A stretch of DNA of 64,000 nt. Source: Thetidibacter halocola (lineage in GTDB: Bacteria; Pseudomonadota; Alphaproteobacteria; Rhodobacterales; Rhodobacteraceae). The notes under the pieces were generated by a model. It worked only from the letters and a program-made list of their open reading frames with translations, searched no databases and was not told the origin of the DNA. The DNA is taken from contig NZ_JAGTUU010000002.1 in assembly GCF_018224955.1 (NCBI RefSeq), forward strand, positions 310,001-374,000, written 5' to 3'. The position numbers and the translations under genes are program-made. Shown here piece after piece: positions 51,196-63,838 of this stretch. Position 1 is the stretch's first letter. Each line of letters begins with the position of its first letter.

Positions 51196-51224
51196 TTTGC
51201 AACCGAGGAAAAAGCCACTATAGG
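51196..51224 (+). promoter_or_regulatory. Candidate rpsT promoter
   Basis: TTTGCA (51196-51201) and TATAGG (51219-51224) are separated by 17 bases. TTGCAA with 16-base spacing is the alternative register. The transcript would have a leader of about 110 bases before the rpsT ATG. Confidence 0.5.
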
Positions 51225-51343
51225 CGCCCCTCAGACATGCGCGTGATGCCCGCTCAGGCAAGATTCGGCTCCGACGAACGGTTCGGGTGGGCATTGCGTT
51301 TTGACACCTGAAACAACCGGACGAACCAAAGGAACGAATCGAC

Positions 51344-51607
51344 ATGGCAAATTCGCCCCAAGCCAAGAAGCGCGCCCGCCAGAACGAAAAGCAGAACGCG
51401 GTCAACAAGGCACGCCGTTCGCGCATCCGCACCCATATCCGCAAGGTCGAAGAGGCCATCACATCGGGCAACAAGGATGCTGCCGTCGCCGCCCTGCGCG
51501 AGGCGCAGCCCGAGTTGATGCGCGGCGTGACCAAGGGTGTCTTCCACAAGAACACCGCGTCGCGGAAAATGTCGCGTCTTTCGGCACGGGTGAAAGCGCT
51601 GGCCTGA
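51344..51607 (+). CDS. rpsT: 30S ribosomal protein S20
   Basis: 87 residues. The sequence [20 protein letters not shown], then [19 protein letters not shown], and [20 protein letters not shown] is unmistakable S20. It binds 16S rRNA early in assembly. AAAGGAACG precedes the ATG. It is monocistronic: an upstream promoter and an immediate terminator flank it. The position just before dnaA is common in Rhodobacteraceae. Confidence 0.97.
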   Translation: MANSPQAKKRARQNEKQNAVNKARRSRIRTHIRKVEEAITSGNKDAAVAALREAQPELMRGVTKGVFHKNTASRKMSRLSARVKALA

Positions 51608-51634
51608 TTTTTCTCACATGTGGTAAATGTGACG

Positions 51635-51664
51635 AAGGGCACCACATCATGTGGTGCCCTTTTT
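51635..51664 (+). terminator. Intrinsic terminator after rpsT
   Basis: AAGGGCACCACA (51635-51646) and TGTGGTGCCCTT (51650-51661) form a perfect 12-base-pair stem with a three-base loop, followed by Ts to 51664. It starts 28 bases after the rpsT stop. Confidence 0.92.
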
Positions 51665-52074
51665 CGTGTCTTATACAGCAATTCGGGCCGCAGAGATTCT
51701 TTTGCCGGGAAGTTCGAGTCAAGCTGTAAGTTCGGTTGCTCGGGCTGCGCGAAGGTTGGTAATTTCCTCCGGCGAGTGACTCGCTGGGGGGACAGAGGCA
51801 CGCATCGGAATCGGTTTGCTGACGGTTCCGTTCGTGGTCCGGGCCGGGAAACCGGTTGGTTGGAGCGCGGATGATTGCGCCTTGTCCATTATTGGATCGA
51901 ACGGTTTGGCGGCTGTGCTTTGGGGGTAGAGCAAAGCTGGCCGATCGTGACGACAAGCGGAATCAACCTGCGCCGGGGGGCGCGGGACTGGTTTCTGCGT
52001 CCCGGCGACGTCCTGGCTAGGATTGGCTCCGCAACGAACGGGGCGCGTTGAAAACAGAACGGGCGTAGGGACAA
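51665..52074. other. 410-base non-coding leader region of dnaA
   Basis: No ORF with a credible start was found in either strand. The stretch must hold the dnaA promoter, but no convincing -35/-10 pair stands out. I looked for DnaA boxes (TTATCCACA-like) and found none; TTATACAGC at 51671 is the nearest. AGGGAC just before ATG 52075 is the dnaA ribosome binding site. Confidence 0.5.
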
Positions 52075-53424
52075 ATGACCAAGGAACAATGGGGCGCATT
52101 GCAGGATTCACTTTGCAAGACGGTCGGCGAAAACAACTATAAGACCTGGATTGCGCCCCTGTCCTTTCACGGTCTCGAAGATGGCGGTGTCGCGGTCTTC
52201 GGCGCGCCTACGAACTTCTTCGGTACCTATGTCTCGCAGAATTACGGTGACCTGCTGCTGTCGCAGTTGTCCAAGGTGAATTCGTCTGTCTGCCGCGTGA
52301 TGTTCCGCACCAGCACCCGCCCCGCCGCCAATGTGCCTGCGGCGGTTAGGCCCGCAGCACCCGCCCCCACCCCCCGGGAGGACCTGCCCGGCGCGCCGCT
52401 GGACCAGCGGTTCACCTTCGAAACATTCGTGGTGGGCAAGCCGAACGAACTGGCGCACGCCGCCTCGCGCCGGGTGGCCGAGGGCGGGGTCGTCACCTTC
52501 AACCCGCTGTTCCTTTATGGCGGCGTGGGTCTGGGCAAGACGCACCTGATGCACGCCATCGCGTGGGAGTTGCGCGCGCGCCATCCCGAAAAGACCGTCC
52601 TGTATCTGTCGGCCGAGCAGTTCATGTATCGCTTCGTGCAGGCGCTGCGCGAGCGCAAGATGATCGACTTCAAGGAGCTGTTCCGCTCGGTTGACGTGCT
52701 GATGGTCGATGACGTGCAGTTCATCGCCGGCAAGGATTCCACGCAGGAAGAGTTCTTTCACACCTTCAACGCGCTGGTCGACCAGAACAAGCAGATCATC
52801 ATCTCGGCCGACCGCGCGCCGGACGAGATCAAGGACCTGGAAAACCGCATCCGGTCGCGCCTGCAATCCGGCCTGGTGGTCGACCTGCACCCGACCGACT
52901 ACGAACTGCGCCTGGGCATCCTGCTGTCCAAGGCCGAGATGTATCGCGCGCAATATCCGGGCCTGTCCATCGCTGATGGGGTGCTGGAGTTCCTCGCCCA
53001 TCGCATCAGCACGAATGTCCGCGTGCTGGAAGGCGCGCTGACGCGGCTGTTCGCTTTCGCCTCTCTGGTGGGCAAGCCGATCGACATGGACCTGGTGCAG
53101 GACAGCTTGGCCGATGTGCTGCGCGCGTCCGAGCGCAAGATCTCGATCGACGAGATCCAGCGCAAGGTGGCCGAGCATTACAACATCCGCTTGTCCGACA
53201 TGATCGGGCCCAAGCGCGTGCGCAATTTTGCCCGGCCGCGCCAGGTGGCGATGTATCTGTGCAAGCAACTGACCTCGCGCTCGCTGCCCGAGATCGGCCG
53301 CCGGTTCGGCGGGCGCGACCACACGACCGTCATGCATGGGGTGAAGCGGATCGAGGAATTGCGCCTGCAGGATGGGCAGATCGACGAGGATGTCGAGCTG
53401 CTGCGCCGCGCGCTCGAGGCGTGA
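52075..53424 (+). CDS. dnaA: Chromosomal replication initiator protein DnaA
   Basis: 449 residues. Domain I is at about 1-75, followed by a Pro/Ala-rich linker (80-105). The AAA+ domain has Walker A GGVGLGKT (149-156), Walker B in [20 protein letters not shown] and sensor segments after it. Domain IV ends with the DNA-binding [20 protein letters not shown]. DnaA opens the replication origin. Alphaproteobacterial origins often lie away from dnaA, and none is visible here. Confidence 0.97.
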   Translation: MTKEQWGALQDSLCKTVGENNYKTWIAPLSFHGLEDGGVAVFGAPTNFFGTYVSQNYGDLLLSQLSKVNSSVCRVMFRTSTRPAANVPAAVRPAAPAPTPREDLPGAPLDQRFTFETFVVGKPNELAHAASRRVAEGGVVTFNPLFLYGGVGLGKTHLMHAIAWELRARHPEKTVLYLSAEQFMYRFVQALRERKMIDFKELFRSVDVLMVDDVQFIAGKDSTQEEFFHTFNALVDQNKQIIISADRAPDEIKDLENRIRSRLQSGLVVDLHPTDYELRLGILLSKAEMYRAQYPGLSIADGVLEFLAHRISTNVRVLEGALTRLFAFASLVGKPIDMDLVQDSLADVLRASERKISIDEIQRKVAEHYNIRLSDMIGPKRVRNFARPRQVAMYLCKQLTSRSLPEIGRRFGGRDHTTVMHGVKRIEELRLQDGQIDEDVELLRRALEA

Positions 53425-53454
53425 TCGCGCCTTTCGGACACAGCCGACGGTGCG

Positions 53455-53474
53455 ACGGGCCCATGTGGGCCCGT
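53455..53474 (+). terminator. Hairpin after dnaA
   Basis: ACGGGCCC (53455-53462) and GGGCCCGT (53467-53474) form an eight-base-pair stem around ATGT, 31 bases after the dnaA stop. The following TTGCCTTG is a weak T run, so termination may be partial. Confidence 0.55.
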
Positions 53475-53479
53475 TTGCC

Positions 53480-53552
53480 TTGACGGCACAGGGTTTCCAT
53501 CGGACAAAACGCGAAAACAGGGCTTGGAGCCGCAGGGGCTTGTGGCTAACCT
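53480..53552 (+). promoter_or_regulatory. Candidate dnaN promoter region
   Basis: Two -35/-10 like pairs with 17-base spacing lie between the dnaA hairpin and dnaN: TTGACG (53480) with GACAAA (53503), and TTGGAG (53524) with TAACCT (53547). Either could drive dnaN-recF. Neither is strong at both elements. Confidence 0.3.
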
Positions 53553-53580
53553 GCGCGTCCGGCCTAGCGGAGGATGGGTG

Positions 53581-54699
53581 ATGAAGATCAGCATTGAACG
53601 GGCGGCGCTGCTGCGCGCCGTGGCGCAGGCACAGTCCGTGGTCGAGCGGCGCAACACCATTCCGATCCTCGCCAACGTCTTGATCGAGGCCGAGGGCGAC
53701 ACCGTCACCTTCCGCGCCACCGACCTGGATATCGAGGTGCTGGACAAGGCGCCCGCGATGGTCGAGCGCGCCGGGGGCACGACCGTGTCGGCGGTGACGC
53801 TGCACGAGATCGTGCGCAAGTTGCCCGACGGGGCGCTGGTCGCGCTGTCCGAGGACAGCGCGTCGGGCCGGCTGACGGTCTCGGCCGGGCGGTCGACCTT
53901 CTCGCTGGCAACGCTGCCCAAGGAGGATTTCCCGGTGATGGCCTCGTCGGAATACGCGACGAATTTCACCGCCAAGGCGCAGGTGCTGCGGCGCCTGTTC
54001 GACAAGTCGAAGTTCGCCATCTCGACGGAAGAGACGCGATACTATCTGAACGGCGTCTACATGCACGTCGCCGATGCCGATGGCGGCAAGGTGCTGCGCT
54101 GCGTGGCGACCGATGGCCACCGCCTGGCCCGGATCGACGCCGACCTGCCCAAGGCTGCCGAGGACATGCCCGGCGTGATCGTGCCCCGCAAGACGGTGGG
54201 CGAGATGCGCAAGCTGCTGGACGAGGACGACATGGACATCGCCGTGTCGGTCAGCGAGACCAAGGTGCGCTTCGCGACCCCTGACATCACCCTGACGTCG
54301 AAGGTAATCGACGGCACCTTCCCCGACTATACTCGCGTGATCCCGCAGAACAACACCCGGAAGCTGGAAGTCGACGCCAGCGAATTCGCCAAGGCGGTGG
54401 ATCGCGTCGCAACGGTCAGTTCGGAACGCTCGCGCGCAGTCAAGTTGCAGCTGGACGAGGATCGCCTGATCCTGTCGGTCAACGCTCCCGACAGCGGCGC
54501 CGCCGAGGAAGAACTGGCCGTGGCCTATGGCGACGAGCGGCTGGAAATCGGGTTCAACGCGAAATACCTGCTCGAGATCGCATCCCAGGTGGATCGCGAG
54601 AACGCTGTCTTCCTGTTCAATTCGTCCGGCGATCCCACGCTGATGCGCGAGGGAAACGACACCAGCGCGGTCTACGTGGTCATGCCGATGCGCGTGTGA
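53581..54699 (+). CDS. dnaN: DNA polymerase III sliding clamp (beta subunit)
   Basis: 372 residues from ATG 53581 with GGAGGATGGGTG upstream; an in-frame start at 53524 lies before the conserved opening [20 protein letters not shown]. Three clamp domains are present; landmarks are [45 protein letters not shown] and the C-terminal [18 protein letters not shown]. The dimeric ring tethers polymerase III to DNA. Order dnaA-dnaN-recF-gyrB is classic. Confidence 0.97.
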   Translation: MKISIERAALLRAVAQAQSVVERRNTIPILANVLIEAEGDTVTFRATDLDIEVLDKAPAMVERAGGTTVSAVTLHEIVRKLPDGALVALSEDSASGRLTVSAGRSTFSLATLPKEDFPVMASSEYATNFTAKAQVLRRLFDKSKFAISTEETRYYLNGVYMHVADADGGKVLRCVATDGHRLARIDADLPKAAEDMPGVIVPRKTVGEMRKLLDEDDMDIAVSVSETKVRFATPDITLTSKVIDGTFPDYTRVIPQNNTRKLEVDASEFAKAVDRVATVSSERSRAVKLQLDEDRLILSVNAPDSGAAEEELAVAYGDERLEIGFNAKYLLEIASQVDRENAVFLFNSSGDPTLMREGNDTSAVYVVMPMRV

Positions 54700-54707
54700 T
54701 TCCCATC

Positions 54708-54750
54708 GGGAGCCTCCGGCGGGAGTTTACTGGGCAAGATGAAGGGAGGA
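54708..54750 (+). repeat. Palindromic-repeat tail, copy D, between dnaN and recF
   Basis: GGGAGCCTCCGGCGGGAGTT, then TACTGGGCAAGATGAAGGGA, resembles the tail of copy C before puhE (GGAGTTTAC and GGCAAGATGAAGG shared). Only a short hairpin (CCTCCGGCGGG region) remains of the arms. GGGAGGA at its end (54744-54750) is the recF ribosome binding site. Confidence 0.6.
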
Positions 54751-54754
54751 CGGG

Positions 54755-58361
<3,607 letters not shown>

Positions 58362-58539
58362 GCTTTTCTAGGCGCCCGGCTCTCGTTTGAAATCCTCGCT
58401 GAACTGGTTGCAGGTCATCATGGCCAGCCGAACAGGATCAGCGCCATCACGGCGGGGCGACTTCTGGTCAAAGCGCTTGGGGCCGTATTTGGAGCCGCTC
58501 CGGCTCCGTCACCGCGCCAGTGATGTCGGCGTTGCGCGG
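58362..58539. other. Gap between gyrB and the ABC ATPase gene
   Basis: This 178-base gap between convergent genes holds no gene I can support. GGAGCC-GCTCC-GGCTCC (58493-58509) is a small hairpin without a T run. Open stretches exist on both strands but none has a start and ribosome binding site. Confidence 0.5.
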
Positions 58540-59601
58540 TCAGCGGCCGGAAGCCGCGGGGACAAGGCGCGCATCCGTCGCCCGGAACGCCACGTGCAGG
58601 CTGTCTCCCTTGCGGAACCCCTCTGACTGGGGCGAGGCAATGGCGAACAGCGACCCCGCCGGCGTGGTCAGCGTGTATTGAACGCTGTTGCCCAGCCATG
58701 CCGCGTAGGACACCTCCGCCGGCAGCATGCCGTCGCCGGCATCGCGCGACAGGCGCAGCTGATGCGGGCGCAGGACCAGTTGCGCCGGGCCGGTCGCGGG
58801 CCAGGCAAGGGGCAGGGCATAGGTGCGGTCAAGCAGCCGGATCTCTGCCTCGGGCCCGGCCTTTGCGACCTCGACCGGGATCACGTTTGCATCCCCGATG
58901 AAGTCCGCAATGAAGGCCGAGGCGGGTCGGTCGTACAGATCCTCGGGCGTGCCCTCCTGCGCGATCTCGGCGTTCTTCATCACGATGATCCGGTCGCTGA
59001 CCGCCATCGCCTCTTCCTGGTCATGCGTGACGTAGACCGCCGTCAGGCCAAGCCGCTGCTGGATCTGGCGGATCTCCTCGCGCACGTGGCGGCGCAGCTT
59101 GGCGTCGAGGTTCGACAACGGTTCGTCCAGCAGCAGGACCTCCGGTTCCAGAACGATGGCGCGGGCGACCGCGACTCGCTGCTGCTGGCCACCTGACAGT
59201 TCGGACGGAAGGCGCGCGCCAAAGCCCTTGAGCCCGACCAGGTCCAGCCCCGCCTCGGCGCGGTCCCTGACCTCGGCCTTCGGCGTACCCTTGACGGCCA
59301 GGCCGTAGCCCACGTTCTCGAGCACCGTCATGTGCGGGAACAACGCATAGGACTGGAACACCATCGACACCCGGCGATAGGTGGCTGACAGGTGCGTGAC
59401 GTCCTGCCCGCCGATCAGGATGCGCCCCTCGCTGGCGCTTTCCAGGCCCGCGATCAGGCGCAGCGTCGTCGTCTTGCCGCAGCCCGAAGGCCCCAGCAGG
59501 GTGCACAGCGTTCCCGGTGCGATGTCCAGGGACAGCGGCTTGAGGGCCACGACCTCGCCAAAGCGCTTTGTGACGTTCTCGAACCGGACGGAACCTTTCA
59601 T
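58540..59601 (-). CDS. ABC transporter ATP-binding protein (FbpC/AfuC type)
   Basis: 353 residues. Walker A is GPSGCGKTTTLR (about 38-49), Q-loop MVFQSYALFPHM, signature LSGGQQQRVAVARA and Walker B VLLLDEPLSNLDAKLRRHVR. A C-terminal TOBE-like domain (about 240-353) follows, with ANVIPVEV and LVLRPHQLRL. It belongs to the large CUT/FbpC/PotA group serving iron, phosphate-ester, spermidine or similar importers. It lies ten bases after the permease gene and is the last gene of the operon. Confidence 0.9.
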   Translation of the reverse strand: MKGSVRFENVTKRFGEVVALKPLSLDIAPGTLCTLLGPSGCGKTTTLRLIAGLESASEGRILIGGQDVTHLSATYRRVSMVFQSYALFPHMTVLENVGYGLAVKGTPKAEVRDRAEAGLDLVGLKGFGARLPSELSGGQQQRVAVARAIVLEPEVLLLDEPLSNLDAKLRRHVREEIRQIQQRLGLTAVYVTHDQEEAMAVSDRIIVMKNAEIAQEGTPEDLYDRPASAFIADFIGDANVIPVEVAKAGPEAEIRLLDRTYALPLAWPATGPAQLVLRPHQLRLSRDAGDGMLPAEVSYAAWLGNSVQYTLTTPAGSLFAIASPQSEGFRKGDSLHVAFRATDARLVPAASGR

Positions 59602-59611
59602 GGTCCTCTCC

Positions 59612-61777
59612 TCAATGGGCTTCCAGACGGTCGGCGCGGCGCAGGGTGCGCCGACCGATCACGAGTTGCAGGGCAAGAATGGCGGCCAGCATGGTCACGA
59701 TCAGAACGGCGGCATAGGCGATGGCGATGCCGTATTCCCCGTTCTCGACCCGGCCGACGATAAAGCTGGTCGCCATGTTGTAGCGGGCGGACACCAGGAA
59801 GATGACGGCCGAGACCGAGGTGATGGCGCGGACGAAGGAATAGGTCAGCGCAGCCAGGATCGCCGGTCCCATCAGCGGCAGGATCACCCGGCGCAGCGTG
59901 GTCGCCGAATTCGCGCCGAGCGTGATCGACGCCTCGTCCAGCGACTTGTCCAGCTGGCTCATGGCGGCGATGCCGCCGCGAACGCCCACCGGCATGTTGC
60001 GGAAGATGAAGACGACGATGAGGATCAGCCCCGTTCCGGTCAGCTCGATCGGCGGAAAGTTGAAGGCCATGACATAGGCCACCCCGATCACCGTGCCGGG
60101 AATGGCAAAGGACAGCATGGTCGAGAACTCGAACGCGTCCTTGCCGGCGAATTTCTGGCGCACCAGCAGGTAGGCGGTGGCCAGACCGACGGCGGCGGTC
60201 AGCGGCGCGGCGATCGCGGCGATGGTCAGCGTGGTGAAATAGCTGTCCCAGGCCGCGCCAGTGAAATGCACCCCGTTTCGCACGACGATGCCGAAGGCGC
60301 GCTTGTAATGCTCCAGCGTGATCGTGTGGTCATAGCCCCAGAGCTTGACGAAACTGCCGAAGACGATGAGCACGTAAAGGACCAGCGTAAAGGCGGCCCA
60401 GGGCAGCGCGACCAGGTAGCAGGTCCAGCGCAGGCCGGGGTTCAGCGCGGCGTGCTGACCCGAATCCGCCTTGCCGGTGACGGTGGCGTAGTTCTTGCGA
60501 CCCAGCCAGGTGCGCTGCGCGACGAAGGCGCCCAATGTCAGCGACAGCAGGATCATCGACAGGATCGCCGCTTTCGCCGGGTCGGCGACGGTGCCCACGA
60601 TGGCAAAGTAGATCTCGGTCGAGAGCACGTTGAAATTGCCGCCCAGCACCAGTGGATTGCCGAAATCCGCCACGCTTTCGATGAAGCCCAGCAGAAAGGC
60701 GTTGGCCAGTCCCGGCCGCATCAGCGGCAGGCTGATATAGCGGAAGGTCTGCCAGCGGTTCGCGTCCAGCGTCTGGCTGGCTTCCTCCATGCTGGGGCTG
60801 ACGCCTTCGACCACGCCGATCAGCACGAGAAAGGCGATGGGTGTAAAGGACAGCATCTGCGCCAGCCAGACTCCCCAGAACCCGTAGAGCCAGCGGGTCT
60901 TTTCCCAGCCGAACGCGTCCGAGAAGAACTCGGTGATGGTGCCCGACCGGCCGAACAGCAGGATCAGGACAAGGCCGATCACGAAGGGCGGGGTGATGAT
61001 GGGCAGGATCGTCAGCACCCGCAACAGCCGCTTGGCGGGAAAGGCGGTCCGCGTGAAGATCAAAGCAAATGCGAGGCCCAGCAGCGTGGTGCCGGTCGCC
61101 GTGGACAGGCCAAGCAGAAGCGAATTCATCGCCGCCCCGCAATTGCCCAGCCCGGTCAGGCAGGCCGCCGACCAGATTTCTGGCGCGAGAAAGCGCGGCA
61201 GGAACTCGGACAGACCCAGCCCCGCGCCGTCGCGCAGCTCGAAGGCGCGGATCAGGATGAAGGACATCGGGTAGAAGACGAAGATGCCGACCAGCGCGAC
61301 GATCGCGCCGACCAGCCCGGTGATGAACGCATCCCCCCGACCGCGACCCAGCCCCGAGATGCCGGTCGTCAGCAGGAACAGCAGACCCGCCGCCACGACA
61401 AGGGCCCCGGCGCCCATGCCGGGCTGCGTCTCTCCCTCGAACAAGCCGAACCTGGTGCGGTTGCCCAGGATCGCCAGCCCTTGCGCCGCCATCAGGACCA
61501 GCCCCAGCACGCCGCCCGCGACCAGCCCGCGGGCCGTCGCCAACTGGTCGCGGGCTGCGAGCAGCGCTGCACCGGCGACGGCGAACCCCGCCAGCGGCAG
61601 CCAGAGCCAGGGCCGGGCGGCCAGCGACCACAGCAGGCCCGACCGGGCCTCGCCGCCCAGCTCTGCCAGCCAGCCGAAGGACCAGAAGCCCTCCGCGACC
61701 ATGTACCAGGGCAGCAGGGCATAGCCCGCCAACCCGATCAGAAGCCAAAGCCCCGCCGTGCGCCGCATTGCATCCAT
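59612..61777 (-). CDS. ABC transporter permease, fused double-module (FbpB/AfuB type)
   Basis: 721 residues with two binding-protein-dependent permease modules in one chain. Each has an EAA-type loop: EEASQTLDANRWQTFRYISL with PLMRPG in the first, and DEASITLGANSATTLRRVIL with PLMGPA in the second. About four extra hydrophobic segments precede the first module (residues 5-155). The fused design is typical of the FbpB/AfuB family. It follows the binding-protein gene after a 56-base gap with a strong hairpin. Confidence 0.9.
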   Translation of the reverse strand: MDAMRRTAGLWLLIGLAGYALLPWYMVAEGFWSFGWLAELGGEARSGLLWSLAARPWLWLPLAGFAVAGAALLAARDQLATARGLVAGGVLGLVLMAAQGLAILGNRTRFGLFEGETQPGMGAGALVVAAGLLFLLTTGISGLGRGRGDAFITGLVGAIVALVGIFVFYPMSFILIRAFELRDGAGLGLSEFLPRFLAPEIWSAACLTGLGNCGAAMNSLLLGLSTATGTTLLGLAFALIFTRTAFPAKRLLRVLTILPIITPPFVIGLVLILLFGRSGTITEFFSDAFGWEKTRWLYGFWGVWLAQMLSFTPIAFLVLIGVVEGVSPSMEEASQTLDANRWQTFRYISLPLMRPGLANAFLLGFIESVADFGNPLVLGGNFNVLSTEIYFAIVGTVADPAKAAILSMILLSLTLGAFVAQRTWLGRKNYATVTGKADSGQHAALNPGLRWTCYLVALPWAAFTLVLYVLIVFGSFVKLWGYDHTITLEHYKRAFGIVVRNGVHFTGAAWDSYFTTLTIAAIAAPLTAAVGLATAYLLVRQKFAGKDAFEFSTMLSFAIPGTVIGVAYVMAFNFPPIELTGTGLILIVVFIFRNMPVGVRGGIAAMSQLDKSLDEASITLGANSATTLRRVILPLMGPAILAALTYSFVRAITSVSAVIFLVSARYNMATSFIVGRVENGEYGIAIAYAAVLIVTMLAAILALQLVIGRRTLRRADRLEAH

Positions 61778-61789
61778 CCCGAATAATGA

Positions 61790-61821
61790 CGGCCCGCGCC
61801 CGGTGGTTGGGGCGCGGGCCG
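61790..61821 (-). promoter_or_regulatory. Stem-loop between binding-protein and permease genes
   Basis: CGGCCCGCGCC (61790-61800) and GGCGCGGGCCG (61811-61821) make a perfect 11-base-pair stem with a ten-base loop. It lies just after the binding-protein stop on the - strand and has no T run. Such hairpins commonly protect the upstream mRNA segment, giving more binding protein than permease. Confidence 0.65.
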
Positions 61822-61833
61822 GGTGTCAGGCGA

Positions 61834-62862
61834 TCATTCTTCGAAATTGCCGCCCTTCGACTTCACCTCTGCTTCCCAGCGGTTCAGCAGGCGCTCGCGC
61901 GTGCCGGACGCGCCGTAGGTGGCAAAGTCGTAGTCGATCAGCTTGACGGCGGCCATGTCGGGCGCATCGGGGTCTACCGACGCTCCGGGGTTCGACGGGA
62001 TGTTGAAGACACCCACCTCCAGCCCGCGGGACTGCGCCTCGGCGCTGGTCACGTATTCCACCCACTGTTTCGCGGCGTCCATGTTGGGCGTGCCGTTGAT
62101 GACGCTGACCGCGCCCACCTCGTATCCGGTGCCCTCGCAGGGCGACACGATCTCGACCGGGAAGCCCTGTTTCTTGAGGTTCACCATGTCGTGCATGAAG
62201 CCGACTGCGATGGTCGTTTCACCGCGCGCGGCCATCTTGCCCGGCGCCGAGCCGGACTTGGTGTGCTGGTTCACGTTCGCGCCGATATCGGCCAGCAGGG
62301 CAAAGGCCTCGTCCTCGCCGAAGACCTGCACCAGCGTCGCCAGCTGCGTATAGGCCGTGCCCGAGGATTGCGGGTTCGACACCGTCACCTCGCCCTTGTA
62401 TTCCGGCTTGGCGAGATCGCGCCAGCAGGCGGGGGCGGGCAGGTTCTTTTCGGCAAGCACCTCTGTGTTGTACATCATGCCCAGCAGGCCGACATGAACA
62501 CCGATCGCCTTGCCTTCGGACATCTCGGCCATGTTCTGCGCCCAGCCCAGCAGGCCCGACGTGTCAGCGCCGGTCGCAACCGTCAGCCCCTCGGAGGCCG
62601 CGATCAGGTGCGGGTCGCCCGTGCCGCCCCACCAGACATCGACCTTGGGATTGCCGGCCTCGGCCCGGACCTGCGCCAGCACCTCGCCGGTCGACTTGCG
62701 CACCATGGCGACATCGATCCCCGTATCGATCTTGAAATTCTGGGCCATCAGGTCGCACCAGGCCTGCTCGTTCGAGCAGACCACGTTCAGGCTCTGCGCC
62801 TGGGCCGCACCTGCGGTCATGACAGCAGCCAGCGCCAGCGCGCTGATCATTGTTCTTTTCAT
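61834..62862 (-). CDS. ABC transporter substrate-binding protein, AfuA/FbpA family
   Basis: 342 residues from ATG 62862, with GGGAGGAAA upstream; a longer frame reaches 63099 but crosses the response regulator start. The signal peptide ends at about residue 22 (AGAAQAQS). NPKVDVWWGGTGDPHLIAAS, then VSNPQSSGTAYTQLATLVQV, and GFMHDMVNLKKQG are family blocks. The tandem tyrosines that hold Fe3+ in FbpA are not seen at the expected place, which reads His224-Asp225. Glu248 lies 24 residues on. This resembles the sugar-phosphate binder AfuA more than an iron binder; substrate is not proven. Confidence 0.85.
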   Translation of the reverse strand: MKRTMISALALAAVMTAGAAQAQSLNVVCSNEQAWCDLMAQNFKIDTGIDVAMVRKSTGEVLAQVRAEAGNPKVDVWWGGTGDPHLIAASEGLTVATGADTSGLLGWAQNMAEMSEGKAIGVHVGLLGMMYNTEVLAEKNLPAPACWRDLAKPEYKGEVTVSNPQSSGTAYTQLATLVQVFGEDEAFALLADIGANVNQHTKSGSAPGKMAARGETTIAVGFMHDMVNLKKQGFPVEIVSPCEGTGYEVGAVSVINGTPNMDAAKQWVEYVTSAEAQSRGLEVGVFNIPSNPGASVDPDAPDMAAVKLIDYDFATYGASGTRERLLNRWEAEVKSKGGNFEE

Positions 62863-63082
62863 CGGTTTCCTCCCATTCGTCCGCCTCTGTGGGGCGGCGT
62901 GGTAGAAGTCTGGCACGTGGCCACCCCATGAGGCGAGGCCCGCTCCCGTTAACAACCTGACGGCGGCCCGGATTTTGATGAACAATGTTACAAAATGCGG
63001 ACGCCCTGATAATCGATGAAACCCGATCGCGATTGCAGGGCGGTGACTTTGCTCCATTATGGACGGCGGGAGGACGGAGGCG
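62863..63082. other. Divergent control region of transporter and two-component genes
   Basis: This 220-base stretch separates the ABC operon from the response regulator. It is more AT-rich around 62975-63015 than its surroundings. GTTAACAAC (62948-62956) and GAACAATGTTAC (62980-62991) contain small inverted pieces that could bind the response regulator. No gene is seen in it. Confidence 0.5.
62986..63013 (+). promoter_or_regulatory. Candidate promoter of the response regulator
   Basis: TGTTAC (62986-62991) and GATAAT (63008-63013) are 16 bases apart. The -10 is good, the -35 weak, as expected for an activated promoter. It lies about 70 bases before ATG 63083. Confidence 0.35.
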
Positions 63083-63838
63083 ATGGAGGAGGCTTCCACG
63101 GACGCTCAGGCGACCGCCACGGGCGAAGGTCCGGTTGTGGCGATCATCGACGATGACGCCGATCTGCGGCGCACGGTGGCGGCGCTGCTTGAGGATAACG
63201 GTTTCGTTCCTCTGCCGCTGTCCGACGGGGCGTCTTTCCTGGCGCTGGGTCCGCGGCCGCGCGTCGACCTCGCACTGGTGGACCTGCGCCTGCGCGGGGA
63301 AAACGGGCTGACGCTGGCGATCCGCATCCGCGAGACGCTGGGCCTTCCGATTGTCATGCTGACTGGCCGGGGCGACGAGATGGACAAGATCATCGGGCTC
63401 GAGACCGGGGCCGACGACTACATGATGAAGCCCTTCAATCCCCGCGAACTGATCGCACGGCTGCGTGCGGTGCTGCGGCGCGCGGGGCACCCGGCGATGC
63501 TGACGCCCGACCGCAGCGCCAGCACGATCCTGCCCTTCGGACGGCTCCGGCTGGACATGACCCGGCGCGAGCTTCTGGCGGCAGACGGGGCCGAGGTGCC
63601 GCTGACCAATGCCGAATACCGGCTGCTGGAATATTTCCTGCGCAATCCCGACCGGATCATCCCGCGAACCGAATTGCTGACGGAACTCGGCAACGATCTG
63701 TCGCAATACATGGACCGCACGATCGACGTGCTGATCCTGCGCCTGCGCCGCAAGATCGAGGCGGTGCCATCCAAACCGGTCCACCTCCAGACCCGGCGTG
63801 GCCAGGGCTATGTCTTTGTCATGGGCGGTGCCGCATGA
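63083..63838 (+). CDS. OmpR-family response regulator
   Basis: 251 residues from ATG 63083, chosen for GGAGGACGGAGG just upstream; ATG 63059 is an in-frame alternative without a ribosome site. The receiver domain has the acidic pair in IIDDDADLRR, phosphoacceptor Asp67 (LALVDLRLRGENG) and the conserved Lys in YMMKPFNPRELIAR. The winged-helix domain (about 150-245) has LTNAEYRLLEYFLRNPDRII and RTIDVLILRLRRKIE. It probably controls the divergent ABC operon together with the kinase that follows. Confidence 0.9.
   Translation: MEEASTDAQATATGEGPVVAIIDDDADLRRTVAALLEDNGFVPLPLSDGASFLALGPRPRVDLALVDLRLRGENGLTLAIRIRETLGLPIVMLTGRGDEMDKIIGLETGADDYMMKPFNPRELIARLRAVLRRAGHPAMLTPDRSASTILPFGRLRLDMTRRELLAADGAEVPLTNAEYRLLEYFLRNPDRIIPRTELLTELGNDLSQYMDRTIDVLILRLRRKIEAVPSKPVHLQTRRGQGYVFVMGGAA

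Noticed and set aside
51665-52074. Possible replication origin next to dnaA
   Set aside because: No DnaA boxes close to TTATCCACA, no AT-rich unwinding stretch; alphaproteobacterial origins are often away from dnaA.
58372-58507. Hydrophilic open frame on the - strand between gyrB and the ABC ATPase gene
   Set aside because: No start codon with a ribosome site, short, and not recognisable; chance open frames are common in such GC-rich DNA.
58362-58523. Open frame of 53 codons continuing after the gyrB TGA, suggesting readthrough or a frameshifted gene end
   Set aside because: GyrB already has its normal length and C-terminus (ending SVENLDF); the extension has no recognisable domain and no start.
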